A stretch of DNA of 64,000 bases, taken from Mycobacterium sp. JS623 (GTDB taxonomy: Bacteria; Actinomycetota; Actinomycetes; Mycobacteriales; Mycobacteriaceae). The stretch spans positions 5,890,001-5,954,000 of the forward strand of contig NC_019966.1 of NCBI RefSeq assembly GCF_000328565.1, read 5' to 3'. The notes under the pieces are model-generated. The model saw only the letters and a program-made list of their open reading frames with translations, made no database searches and was not told the DNA's origin. A program made the translations under genes and the position numbers. Each line of letters starts with the position of its first letter. Positions within the stretch are counted from its first letter, which is position 1. Shown one piece after another: positions 8,605 through 17,500 of this stretch.

Positions 8605-9983
8605 GCGCGGCACCCGCACGACCGCAAGGCAGCGGCCAGCGCGTCGATCGCGGTGCGCCCCGTCGGCCCCGCGTTGTTCGAGAGGAACGCGAACGTCAGC
8701 ACCCGCCCGCTGGCATCGGTGACGATGCCGACCAACGAATTCGTTCCGGTCAGCGACCCGGTCTTGGCCCGCAGGTATCCGGCCGCGGCGCGGCCGGCGT
8801 CAGTGTCGAGGTAGCGGTTGGACAGCGTGCCGCTGCCGCCGGCGATCGGCAGCAGATCAACCAGCGGCCTCAGCTTGGGCTGATCGCTACCGGCGGCGGC
8901 GTTCACCACCCCGTCCAGGGTTTCGGCCGTCAGCCGGTCGTCGACGGAAAGCCCGCTGGAGTCCAGCAGATGCGCATTGCCGGTGTCGATCTTCGCCTTG
9001 TCCAGCTGACCGAGCACCGCCTGCACGCCGCCCTCGAAACTCTGCGGTTTGTTCTGTTCGGCGGCGACCTCGCGGCCGATCGACTCGGCCATCACGTTGT
9101 CGGAGTCGTTCATCATCTGCCGCAGCCGCTCGATCAGCGGCGGCGACTGCACAGACGCGATCTCCTTGCCGCCGCTCCTGCCGGAGGGCAGCACCGTCAC
9201 TTTGGCGGGGTCGACTTTCAGCGCGACGGCCAGCGCGCGGCCGGCGTCAAGAGCGGGCGTGGTCGACCGCCGCGACTCGACGCTCACCGGCTGGGTGCGA
9301 CCAGCGTCGAGCATCACTGCTTCCATCGGCGCGATGTCGCCGCCGTCGATGTCGGCCGGATCCCAGCCCGGCGCCATGGTCGGTCCGCTATATGCGCTGA
9401 TGTCGACCTGCACAGTCGTCACATCGGTGCCGCTGTTGCGCACCTGGTCAGCCAGGTCGCTGATCCGCGCCGCGCCCTTGTACCAGGTGTCCTGGCCGGC
9501 CGGCGCCGCAGAGAGCGTCGGGTCGCCGCCGCCCTTGAGCACGACGACACCGGGCTGCCCGGTCGACAACACACGCGTGGTCAGCCGGGCGTCGCGGTCG
9601 AGGGCGAACAACGCCGCGGCCGTGGTGAGCGTCTTGTTCACCGACGCGGGCTGCATCGGCACGTCGGCGCCCTGCGCCCAAAGCTGCGCCCCGGTGATCG
9701 CGTCAGTGATCCGGCCGGTAAGGGCGCCGAGGTTCGGGTCGGCCACCAGCGGTGCCAGCGTCACCGCCAACCGATCTGGCGTCGGCTTGGTTGCGGAGTC
9801 GGAGACCGGCACTATGCCCGGCGCTGCGGTCGCGGCCGCGGGCACCGCTTTGACGGCCTGCACATCGCTGGTGGAGTTGCCGCTACTGAATACGGCGGCC
9901 ACCGCGACGACGGCAGCGACCAGCAACAGCACCGCCACGCCGATCACCACATGCGTGGATCGCCGCCACTGCGTGGGCCGCAT
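8601..9983 (-). CDS. dacB: D-alanyl-D-alanine carboxypeptidase/endopeptidase (PBP4, S13 family)
   Basis: A 460-residue penicillin-binding protein that trims peptidoglycan stem peptides outside the membrane. A single N-terminal anchor or signal segment (VVIGVAVLLLVAAVVAVAAV, about residues 12-31) is followed by a Pro/Ala-rich linker. The active-site motifs are S-V-N-K at 114-117, S-D-N in NDSDNVMAES, and K-T-G in RAKTGSLTG. The large insertion between the first and second motif is typical of S13 enzymes. It starts about 113 bp from the divergent ppa gene and heads the downstream cluster. Confidence 0.92.
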   Translation of the reverse strand: MRPTQWRRSTHVVIGVAVLLLVAAVVAVAAVFSSGNSTSDVQAVKAVPAAATAAPGIVPVSDSATKPTPDRLAVTLAPLVADPNLGALTGRITDAITGAQLWAQGADVPMQPASVNKTLTTAAALFALDRDARLTTRVLSTGQPGVVVLKGGGDPTLSAAPAGQDTWYKGAARISDLADQVRNSGTDVTTVQVDISAYSGPTMAPGWDPADIDGGDIAPMEAVMLDAGRTQPVSVESRRSTTPALDAGRALAVALKVDPAKVTVLPSGRSGGKEIASVQSPPLIERLRQMMNDSDNVMAESIGREVAAEQNKPQSFEGGVQAVLGQLDKAKIDTGNAHLLDSSGLSVDDRLTAETLDGVVNAAAGSDQPKLRPLVDLLPIAGGSGTLSNRYLDTDAGRAAAGYLRAKTGSLTGTNSLVGIVTDASGRVLTFAFLSNNAGPTGRTAIDALAAALRSCGCRA

Positions 9984-10010
9984 AACTCTCCTGCTCTGAT
10001 GACCGCTGTC

Positions 10011-10039
10011 TTGACCGCCCCCTTACAGCAGCGTATCGC
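10011..10039 (+). promoter_or_regulatory. candidate SigA-type promoter of ppa
   Basis: TTGACC at 10011-10016 and TATCGC at 10034-10039 are separated by 17 bp in the dacB-ppa divergent spacer. The last -10 base departs from consensus, so this is a candidate only. Confidence 0.4.
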
Positions 10040-10096
10040 TCCGTTAGGGTGAGGCCCGTCCCTGTGAGACCTGAGCACATTCAAGGAGCTGCGGCG

Positions 10097-10585
10097 GTGG
10101 AGTTCGACGTCGTCATCGAGATCCCGAAGGGATCGCGCAACAAGTACGAGGTGGATCACGACACCGGCCGGGTGAAACTGGACCGCTACCTGTACACAGC
10201 GATGGGCTATCCGACCGACTACGGGTTCTTCGAGAACACCCTCGGCGAGGACGGCGATCCGCTGGACGCACTGGTGCTGCTGCCGGAGTCGGTGTTCCCC
10301 GGCTGCATCGTCGAGGCGCGCCCGGTCGCGATGTTCAAGATGACCGACGAGGCCGGCGGCGACGACAAGTTGCTGTGTGTGCCCGCGGGCGATCCCCGCT
10401 GGGATCACGTCCAGGACCTCGGCGACGTGCCGGCGTTCGAACTCGAGGCGATCAAGCACTTCTTCGTGCACTACAAGGACCTGGAGCCGGGCAAGTACGT
10501 CAAGGCCGCCGACTGGGTGGGCCGCGCCGAGGCCGAGGCGGAGTTGAAGGCGTCGATCGAACGCTTCAAGACCACCGGTCACTAA
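10097..10585 (+). CDS. ppa: inorganic pyrophosphatase
   Basis: A 162-residue family I soluble pyrophosphatase that pulls biosynthetic reactions forward by hydrolysing PPi. Characteristic blocks are [15 protein letters not shown], the metal-binding [11 protein letters not shown], and [17 protein letters not shown] 10097 is chosen because AAGGAG at 10083-10088 lies 8 nt before it and the mature family start is V/M-E-F-D; a longer frame from 10049 would add 16 residues with no support. Monocistronic, divergent from dacB. Confidence 0.95.
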   Translation: MEFDVVIEIPKGSRNKYEVDHDTGRVKLDRYLYTAMGYPTDYGFFENTLGEDGDPLDALVLLPESVFPGCIVEARPVAMFKMTDEAGGDDKLLCVPAGDPRWDHVQDLGDVPAFELEAIKHFFVHYKDLEPGKYVKAADWVGRAEAEAELKASIERFKTTGH

Positions 10586-10663
10586 GTCCTGCGTCCGCGG
10601 TGAATTTTCCTCGCCGTAACACGCTGTAACGTCAGCGTGCTCTTCGCCTTTGATGATTGCTGA

Positions 10664-11185
10664 GTGTTGCTGCATCAAGGGATCGGCTTGGCCGCGTTCA
10701 ACGCGCTGCCGATGCGCCGGGCAGTGCACGCGATCTACGAATGTTGCTACAGCGTGCCGCTGGCCGCCGATCTGGCCCGCGGCCGGCCTTACGACAGCCA
10801 CGACGCGCTGTTCCGGCAGGCCGACGCGCTGTTGTTCGGCCTCTCCGAGGACTCGATCGATTCGATCCTGCAGGCCTACCCCGACGTGGGGCGGCGGCCC
10901 GGCAGCGAGAAGTCGCAGGCCGAGCAGTGCGCCGTGTGGTGCGACCAGCCAGAGGTGATGGACCGGCTGACGGTCGCATCCAAGCGGTACCTCCAACACT
11001 TCGGCTTCGGCTTCGTGATGTTCATCAACGGCTACACCGCCCAAGACGTGCTTGCCACGATGAACGACCGGCTACTCAACGACTTCGAAACCGAGCGCAA
11101 GGTGGTGCGCAACGAGCTCGCGCGCATCAACCGCACCCGGCTCGAGCGCATGCTCGGGCCAGAAGGCGGCTACGACAACTGGTGA
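10664..11185 (+). CDS. OHCU decarboxylase-like protein (ureide pathway)
   Basis: A 173-residue all-helical protein similar to 2-oxo-4-hydroxy-4-carboxy-5-ureidoimidazoline decarboxylase, which makes S-allantoin after uricase and HIU hydrolase. Supporting stretches are LLHQGIGLAAFNALP at the start, the helix with HAIYECCYSVPLAADLA, and FGFGFVMFINGYTAQDVL before the C-terminal nucleic-acid-like helix. The start is GTG 10664; no strong ribosome site is seen. No uricase or HIU hydrolase gene is adjacent, so it is an isolated member and its role here is uncertain. Confidence 0.75.
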   Translation: MLLHQGIGLAAFNALPMRRAVHAIYECCYSVPLAADLARGRPYDSHDALFRQADALLFGLSEDSIDSILQAYPDVGRRPGSEKSQAEQCAVWCDQPEVMDRLTVASKRYLQHFGFGFVMFINGYTAQDVLATMNDRLLNDFETERKVVRNELARINRTRLERMLGPEGGYDNW

Positions 11186-11189
11186 CGGG

Positions 11190-11720
11190 CTAGGCAGCCT
11201 GCCAGTCGCGGATCGCGGTGTCCTGCTTGCGACCCAATTCCAGAACCAAGTCTGGCGGCGCGGGATCCTTTGGCGCACCGGCGAATTCGATCGTTGTGGC
11301 GGTATTACCCTCGGTGAAGGACAGAACCGTCACCGACTTCGAGCCGTCCGGTGACGTTCCGGTCAGCATCGTTCCGCCCGAACCGACGGCCGCAGGTTGC
11401 GGCTTGCCGTTGGCGACCGCCAAACCTGCTCTCGCACCGTCCAATGCCGCCGTTGCCGCCCCGGCGTCGGGCAGGACGAGGATGGTGCTCGTGATCGTCC
11501 GGCTGCCGTCGCGATGGGTGTAAACGGTTTCGATGCCAGGCTGCCCATTCGGGTTGAAGACGGCGGGCGCTGCGTTGTAGGCAAGCGAATCGGTGATCAA
11601 ATTCGGGTCCACCGGCAGCGTGCTGAAGTCGCCGGGTTGTGCTGCGGCATAACCGAAACCGCTCATGGTCATCACCGCGATCGCGGCGAAGCAGGCGGCC
11701 ATTGTGCGAATGTTCTTCAC
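11190..11720 (-). CDS. secreted protein of unknown function
   Basis: A 176-residue protein with a Sec signal peptide, about residues 1-28, ending AAAQPGD. The mature part (STLPVDPNLITDSLAYNAAPAVFNPNGQ...) has alternating strands and Ala-rich helices, for example VLPDAGAATAALDGARAGL, and no cysteine. I do not recognise a family; the overall look is that of small mycobacterial secreted proteins. GTG 11720 has GGAG 7 nt upstream, which decides the start against a longer frame reaching 11882. It ends 5 nt from the convergent OHCU decarboxylase gene. Confidence 0.7.
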   Translation of the reverse strand: MKNIRTMAACFAAIAVMTMSGFGYAAAQPGDFSTLPVDPNLITDSLAYNAAPAVFNPNGQPGIETVYTHRDGSRTITSTILVLPDAGAATAALDGARAGLAVANGKPQPAAVGSGGTMLTGTSPDGSKSVTVLSFTEGNTATTIEFAGAPKDPAPPDLVLELGRKQDTAIRDWQAA

Positions 11721-11742
11721 GGCATGCTCCAATCGGTGGTGA

Positions 11743-11982
11743 TCAGCAGGGGTAGCAGGCCCAGCCGCGCCAGCCGTCGCGCCACACCCAGCCGGGTCCG
11801 CAGCCCATCCCGCCAGTGGTCCCGTAGCAGTCGAGCATCTGCACCTGCGGTCCAATCGGCACCGCGGGTTGGGTGTAGACATTCGTGTCGTGTGAGCTCT
11901 GCGCCGCGTATGCCGTCTGCGCGGTAGCTACCGAGCCGAACATCATCGCGACGATCGCGAGGGCCATGCCGATTTTGCGCAT
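11743..11982 (-). CDS. small secreted cysteine- and tryptophan-containing peptide
   Basis: A 79-residue precursor. Residues 1-26 form a Sec signal (MRKIGMALAIVAMMFG... ending AAQ). The mature peptide of about 50 residues has four cysteines (in LDCYG, MGCGPG, ACYPC) and a Gly/Trp-rich segment (PGWVWRDGWRGW), so one or two disulfides are likely. ATG 11982 follows GGGGAGGATTCTG, a strong ribosome site. It lies 22 nt upstream of the secreted-protein gene on the same strand, so the two probably share a transcript. Function unknown. Confidence 0.68.
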   Translation of the reverse strand: MRKIGMALAIVAMMFGSVATAQTAYAAQSSHDTNVYTQPAVPIGPQVQMLDCYGTTGGMGCGPGWVWRDGWRGWACYPC

Positions 11983-12116
11983 CAGAATCCTCCCCGGGGT
12001 GTGGGAAATTTGCAAAGTAAACGGTACGCCGGGAGGTCTCTGCGTTTGGCGCATTTGCGAAACGCGACTATGGAATTCGCTGAATTTCGGGCGTGTAATT
12101 GCGCGATTGTTTTCCG

Positions 12117-14480
12117 TCAATCCACTGGCCCTTCATAGCGGCGGCGGAACTCGTCCGCCGGCACCGGCCATTGCTCGCCGCCGTCACCGCGCACGATCCA
12201 CCCCCCAGGACCCGCGGCAGCCGCGCCTTCGAGGGTGTCGACGACTTCGCCGTCTCGTGCCTGTCGCGCGGTAACGAATCCTGTTCTGCGCCAATGCTCG
12301 TCGTCGACTTGCTGGTAGGTGGCGCGGAAGATGTCGTCGCGCACCGACCACGACTGTCCCCCGTCGTCCCGCACCAGCCAGTCGCCCGCGCCGGCCCGCA
12401 TTTCGTGTCGCGAGCCCGATGTCCACGTCCACGGCTGCGACTGCCGCTCTGCTGTGACCACCCCGACGCGCCGATAGCGCCGCCATCGCGGCACCGATCG
12501 GTAGCCGAGTTCGCGCAGCTGCGAAAGCGTGGTAGCCAGGCTGGTCAGCGAGGCGCGAAGAAGCTCGGGGTCGGCTTCGATGGTGCGCCACTCGGTCAGG
12601 TTCGGATGGGTCTTGCGTTCGTCGTCGCGGGCCTCGCCCCATGACCACCCGGCCTTGCGGTAGTAGCGGCACCAGTCCTCGTGTTCGGCGCGCGCCATGG
12701 CCAGTGCCGCAGCCCGGTCGAAGCCCATCGCCGCCAGCTGTTCGAGCGGCTCCGACGCCGGGGCCGACGGGGCATCAGGCGCGCCGCTGTCCAGGCTGTT
12801 CCAGGTGTGGCCGCCGATCTGCTCGACGAGCCTCAGCGCGTTGCGCACTTGGCGGCGGTTCGAGCCGCGGTAGAACTCGTCCAACTCAGCCCATGGCCGA
12901 CGCGCGGGTGACGTCCCACCGGCGCTGCGCCGGTAGCGCTCGTGGATCAGCATCGCCGCTCGCTCCCACGCGTCGTGGGCATGCCCGGCGGGCAGGTCCA
13001 TGGTCAACCGGTAGGTGCGCAGCGCGTCGATGCCGGGGCGCTCGCCACCCGCTTCTGCGGCCTTGGCGTTCCAGGCGAAGATCGGCACGTCGGGGAATCG
13101 CAGGGCCAACCGTGTCGCGATGGTCGGGTCGATGGCGGCGCCGAACATCGGGTCGGCGTCGACGAAGATCACTGAGCAACCGGCGTCGTGTGCGTCGGTG
13201 ATCAGTCGGGTCAGCACGGGTATCGACGGTGCTTCACCGACGGCGTCGACAAAGTCGCCACCGGAGCGCAACCCGAGCCGCTGTTGGCGGTGCCGGTGGT
13301 CGTTCGCGTATTCCTCCGCCGAATCGGCGACCACCGTGATCGTCGGGAACTCATGATCGGCGCGCTCGCAGAACTGGTGTTCACGCCTGCGCTGTTCGAG
13401 GTCGGCGCACAGGGCCAGCGTCAGCGGCGACGTGCCGCATACAAAGATGCGGTTGACGCCACCGCGTTCGGTGATCTCGTCGAGCAGCCGCCGCGCCGTC
13501 ACCTCGTACTTGCCGACGGCATCGGCCGCCCAGCGGCTGTCGCTGCCGCCGGACTGCTGCGCCCGCCAGGCAACCGCATACCAGGGGTCGTCGATTCGCA
13601 CGATCAGAGGAAGCCGGTGATCGACACCGCGAGCAGCTCTTGCCTCGCCGATGCTCTGCAGGCGGGCCAGGTTCGTCGACGGGTCGGCGTGCAGGAGGTA
13701 TAGGCGGTCCAGCTTGTGCCACAACGGAAGTGCCGCAAGGGCTTCCGGCGTATCGAGGGCCGCGGCAATAAGCCGCGCGCCGTCGGCTCGGCAATCCGCC
13801 ACCACGGGTTGGTCGATGTTGTCGGCGACCACGACCAGCTGGCTGCGCGGCTCGAGGGTGTGGACAACCGCCGCGACCATCGAACGGGAATCCCCGTCGA
13901 CGCCGACGATCGCGGTAACCGTCCGCGCGGTGCGCGCCCTGACGCGGTCGACCTGAGCACGGAACAGCGCGACGGCCACACTCGCGACCCCGAGGAAGAT
14001 CACCCCGAGCGCACCCATCCGCGCGAGGTCCAACGCGACCGGGATGGGCGCCGGACACGTCGCGCCGCTGGTCAACTTCAAGTCCGACACGCCACCCTTG
14101 ACCAACTGCGCGGTCCACATCAGCGGCGTGATGAACATCGGGTGCGCGGCGTCGTGGCAGTTCCAGTACGACGCCATGCCCAGCGCGCTGTTCATCACCG
14201 TCAGCGCGAGCACGATGGTCAGCGAGACACTGCCCGCGGAGTTGGCCCGGTAAGCGATCACGCACAACGCGACGATGCCGAGTGCGACGACGGCGATCGT
14301 GGGCCCCGAGCCTGGACGGCCGAACCACCGAAGCCCATCGGGCGCGCTCTCGCGGATTGCCGGGTTCAGCGCCAGCACCGCCAGATAGGCCGTCGCGGCG
14401 ACGACAACGCCGAGCAACACACCCTGTGCCAGGCGCAGCGCATCGATGTGGCGACGCATCACGAATCGAGCTTGCGTCAA
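12117..14480 (-). CDS. RyR-domain membrane protein with two Rossmann-like domains
   Basis: A 787-residue protein. Membrane segments lie near residues 15-38, 60-78, 85-104 and 152-173. A TrkA/RCK-like Rossmann region follows (TAIVGVDGDSRS, 189-300) and a second one (RIFVCGTSPLTLALCADL, about 344-480). Residues 500-640 match a ryanodine-receptor (RyR) repeat: AWERAAMLIHERYRR, RRPWAELDEFYR, AEHEDWCRYYRKAGWSWG and KTHPNLTEW. The C-terminus has two copies of a W-x-V-R-x-D-G-G-x-x-W-x-V motif (701-721 and 761-781). TTG 14480 has GGAG 7 nt before it. It is transcribed away from the TIR-nSTAND-WD40 gene. A nucleotide-gated ion-channel or membrane-sensing role is inference. Confidence 0.78.
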   Translation of the reverse strand: MTQARFVMRRHIDALRLAQGVLLGVVVAATAYLAVLALNPAIRESAPDGLRWFGRPGSGPTIAVVALGIVALCVIAYRANSAGSVSLTIVLALTVMNSALGMASYWNCHDAAHPMFITPLMWTAQLVKGGVSDLKLTSGATCPAPIPVALDLARMGALGVIFLGVASVAVALFRAQVDRVRARTARTVTAIVGVDGDSRSMVAAVVHTLEPRSQLVVVADNIDQPVVADCRADGARLIAAALDTPEALAALPLWHKLDRLYLLHADPSTNLARLQSIGEARAARGVDHRLPLIVRIDDPWYAVAWRAQQSGGSDSRWAADAVGKYEVTARRLLDEITERGGVNRIFVCGTSPLTLALCADLEQRRREHQFCERADHEFPTITVVADSAEEYANDHRHRQQRLGLRSGGDFVDAVGEAPSIPVLTRLITDAHDAGCSVIFVDADPMFGAAIDPTIATRLALRFPDVPIFAWNAKAAEAGGERPGIDALRTYRLTMDLPAGHAHDAWERAAMLIHERYRRSAGGTSPARRPWAELDEFYRGSNRRQVRNALRLVEQIGGHTWNSLDSGAPDAPSAPASEPLEQLAAMGFDRAAALAMARAEHEDWCRYYRKAGWSWGEARDDERKTHPNLTEWRTIEADPELLRASLTSLATTLSQLRELGYRSVPRWRRYRRVGVVTAERQSQPWTWTSGSRHEMRAGAGDWLVRDDGGQSWSVRDDIFRATYQQVDDEHWRRTGFVTARQARDGEVVDTLEGAAAAGPGGWIVRGDGGEQWPVPADEFRRRYEGPVD

Positions 14481-14490
14481 CGACAGTCTC

Positions 14491-14509
14491 CGTGAATGGT
14501 CTTTTCACG
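14491..14509. promoter_or_regulatory. operator-like palindrome in the divergent spacer
   Basis: CGTGAA (14491-14496) and TTCACG (14504-14509) form a perfect 6-bp inverted repeat with a 7-nt spacer. It lies in the 104-bp gap between the RyR gene and the TIR gene. It could be a repressor site controlling both, but no adjacent regulator gene is present. Confidence 0.3.
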
Positions 14510-14584
14510 TTTTCAGACCCATTGTGGGCGGTAGCCGAAATACGCTAGGCCGGTTGCCGATGTCATTTGCGAAGGCGTGAACGA

Positions 14585-17500
14585 ATGTCACGTATCTTCC
14601 TGAGCCATTCCAGCCGGGATAACCGGCAGGCAATTGCCTTGCGCCACTGGTTGATCGGTCAGGACGCTCGGCTGGCCGACGAGATCTTCCTCGACCTGGA
14701 TGCCTCCGCGGGCATTCGGACGGGCACGCGGTGGAAGGAAGCGCTGCGCCAAGCCAGCACGCGCTGCGAGGCGGTTATCTGCCTGCTGTCTGACAATTGG
14801 CTGTCATCCCCGGAATGCGTAACCGAATACCGGTTCGCGGAGTACCTCAATAAGCGGATCTTCAGCGCGCGCATCGAGGCCATCGGAGGCGAGGACCCGA
14901 CCGCCGAATGGCAACGGATCGACTTGGTCGGCGACGGCGCGCTGACCGCAGTCGATCTCGGCGACGGCGCAGACCCCGTCACCTTCCTCACCGACGGGTT
15001 GCGCGGACTACGCGACGGGATCGTCAGCGCGGGCATCGGCGCCGAGTCGTTCCCTTGGCCGCCTCCGCACGAGCCCGACCGTGCCCCCTACCGCGGTTGG
15101 AAACCGCTCGAAGAAGTCGACGCGGCAGTGTTTTTCGGCCGTGACGCGCAGATAGTGCGCGGCCTCGACGGGCTACGCGGGATGCGGCGCTCAGGCATCG
15201 AGACGCTGTTCGTGGTGCTCGGCCCCTCCGGAACCGGTAAATCGTCGTTCCTGCGGGCAGGGCTGCTGCCGCGGTTGCGGCGTGACGATCGCGACTTCGT
15301 GTTGCTCGACATCGTGCGCCCGCAACACAATGTGTTGACCGGTGACGCCGGTCTGGCCAAGGCGGTACACGCCACGCAGGCACGCCTCGGCGTCATAGGT
15401 CCCGACCTTGGCGAGATCAAGCGGGCATGCCTCGCAGGCGACGCAGAGCGGGTGCGGGAGTGGCTGATCGACATTCGTCGTGCCGCCGCTGCCCGGTTGC
15501 TGACCGAATCCCAACAGCCACCGCCGACGTTGGTGCTTCCCGTCGACCAGGCCGAGGAGCTGTTCGGCTCCGACGCGGGACGTGAAGCGACTGCGTTCCT
15601 CGAACTGATCGCCGAGCTGGCAGCAGGACCGGCCAGTGACGACGCGGCCGACGTGGACTTGATCGTCGCGGTGACGATCCGCAGCGATCTATACGAACCG
15701 CTGCAGACCGCACCGCAGCTTGCCGACGTCGGCAGCGTGTTGTTCGACGATCTCAAACCGATGCCGCGCACCCAGTTCAAGGAGGTCATCACCGGGCCTG
15801 CGGCACGCGCGACCGAGGGCGGCAGGCCGTTGTCTGTCGACCCGGCGCTGGTGAATCATCTGCTCGATGACTGCACCGAGGGGGCGGACACGCTGCCGCT
15901 ACTCGCGCTCACACTGGCCCGGTTATACGAGGACTACGGCGACGACGGCGCACTGACGCTGCGGGACTATCGGTCGATGGGCGGCGTCCGAAGCGTCGTG
16001 CAGTCCGAGATCGATCATCTCTTGGCATCCGACGACGAGCGACGGGTCGAGCAGCTGCGACACCTGCGCGGCGCGTTCATCCCGTGGCTGGCAACCATCA
16101 ATCCAGACAGTGATCAACTGGTCCGGCGAGCCGCTCGCTGGACGGATCTGCCAGCCGAAAGTCGGCCCCTGCTAGAAGGATTCGTCGCCCGGCGGCTGCT
16201 TGTCACCGACAACCACGACGGCGAAGTCGTGGTCGAGGTGGCCCTGGAAAGCCTGCTGCGTCAGTGGGATGACCTGGCCGCCTGGCTCGCCGAGGAGCGC
16301 GGCGATCTGAAGGACGCTGACCACCTCGAGCGCTCCGCGGCCGCGTGGGAGGACAACCGCCGCAACGCGGCCTGGCTGCTGGAGGGCACCCGGCTGGCCG
16401 AAGCCGAAACCCTCAGTGCCAAACCGGCATTCCGTGATCGGTTGGCCCACGTCCACGATTTCCTCGCCGCGTCGCGGCGTCGCGAGCAGGATCGCATGGA
16501 GGCCGAGCAGAAGCGTCACGCCGCCGAACTGCGCAAGGCCCAGGCGCACGCGGCGGTGCTGCGGAAGCGTTCGCTCGTGCTGCGCGTCGTGCTGGCGATC
16601 GCGCTGTTGATCGCCGCGGCCGCGGTGTACGGCTTCGTCACCGCCAAGAAGGAAACCGACACGGCCAACAAACGCACCCGTGAGGCGCTGGGATTGCGGC
16701 TGACGTACCAGGGTCAGACGATGCTCGCGGGAATCCAAGGCGGCGGGGACATTCGGGCGTTGTCAGAGATTCTGGCCGCACAACACGTCATGTCCGACAA
16801 CGTCGGCGGGCTGTTCACGGCGGCGCTCATGCGCATCGACACCACGAGAATCATCCAGTCGAACGCCCCCATCATGGACGTCACGTACAGCACCGACGGG
16901 CAGCGCCTGGTGTCGGGCGGTGCCGATCACACGGTGCGGGTATGGGACGCCCACACCGGTCAGCCGGTCGGACCGCCGATGATGCAGAGCAATGCCGTCA
17001 CCGACGCGGCGCTGAGTGACGACGGCAAGGACGTAGCGTTCGCCAGTGCCGACAGCGTGCGGGTATGGAACGCGCTGACAGGTCAGCCTGTTGAGCCACC
17101 GATGCTGCAGAACTCCGCTGTCACGAGTCTGGATCTGAGCGACAACGGCCAACTGGTCGCCGCGGGCAGCCCTGACGGCACCACGCGCGTCTGGAACGCC
17201 GCCACCGCGGTGCCGCTGACACCACCGATGACCGGACAGTTGAGTCCCGTCACGACAGTGGATTTCAGCGACGACGGGCAACGCGTCGCCGTCGGCGATG
17301 CCAACGGCACCCTGCGAGTCTGGAACACCGGCACCGGCCAGCCGATCACACCTCCCATGACCGGCCACACGGGGGGCGCGGTCACCACCGCGGCGTTCAG
17401 TCCCGACGGCCAGCGCGTCGTCTCGGGCGGAGCCGACCACATCGTGCGGTTGTGGAACGCCAACACCGGCCAGCCCATCGGCGCTCCGATGACCGGCCAT

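Noticed and set aside
8592..10052. 486-residue plus-strand frame across dacB
   Set aside because: Antisense shadow produced by GC-rich codon positions; dacB has all three penicillin-binding motifs.
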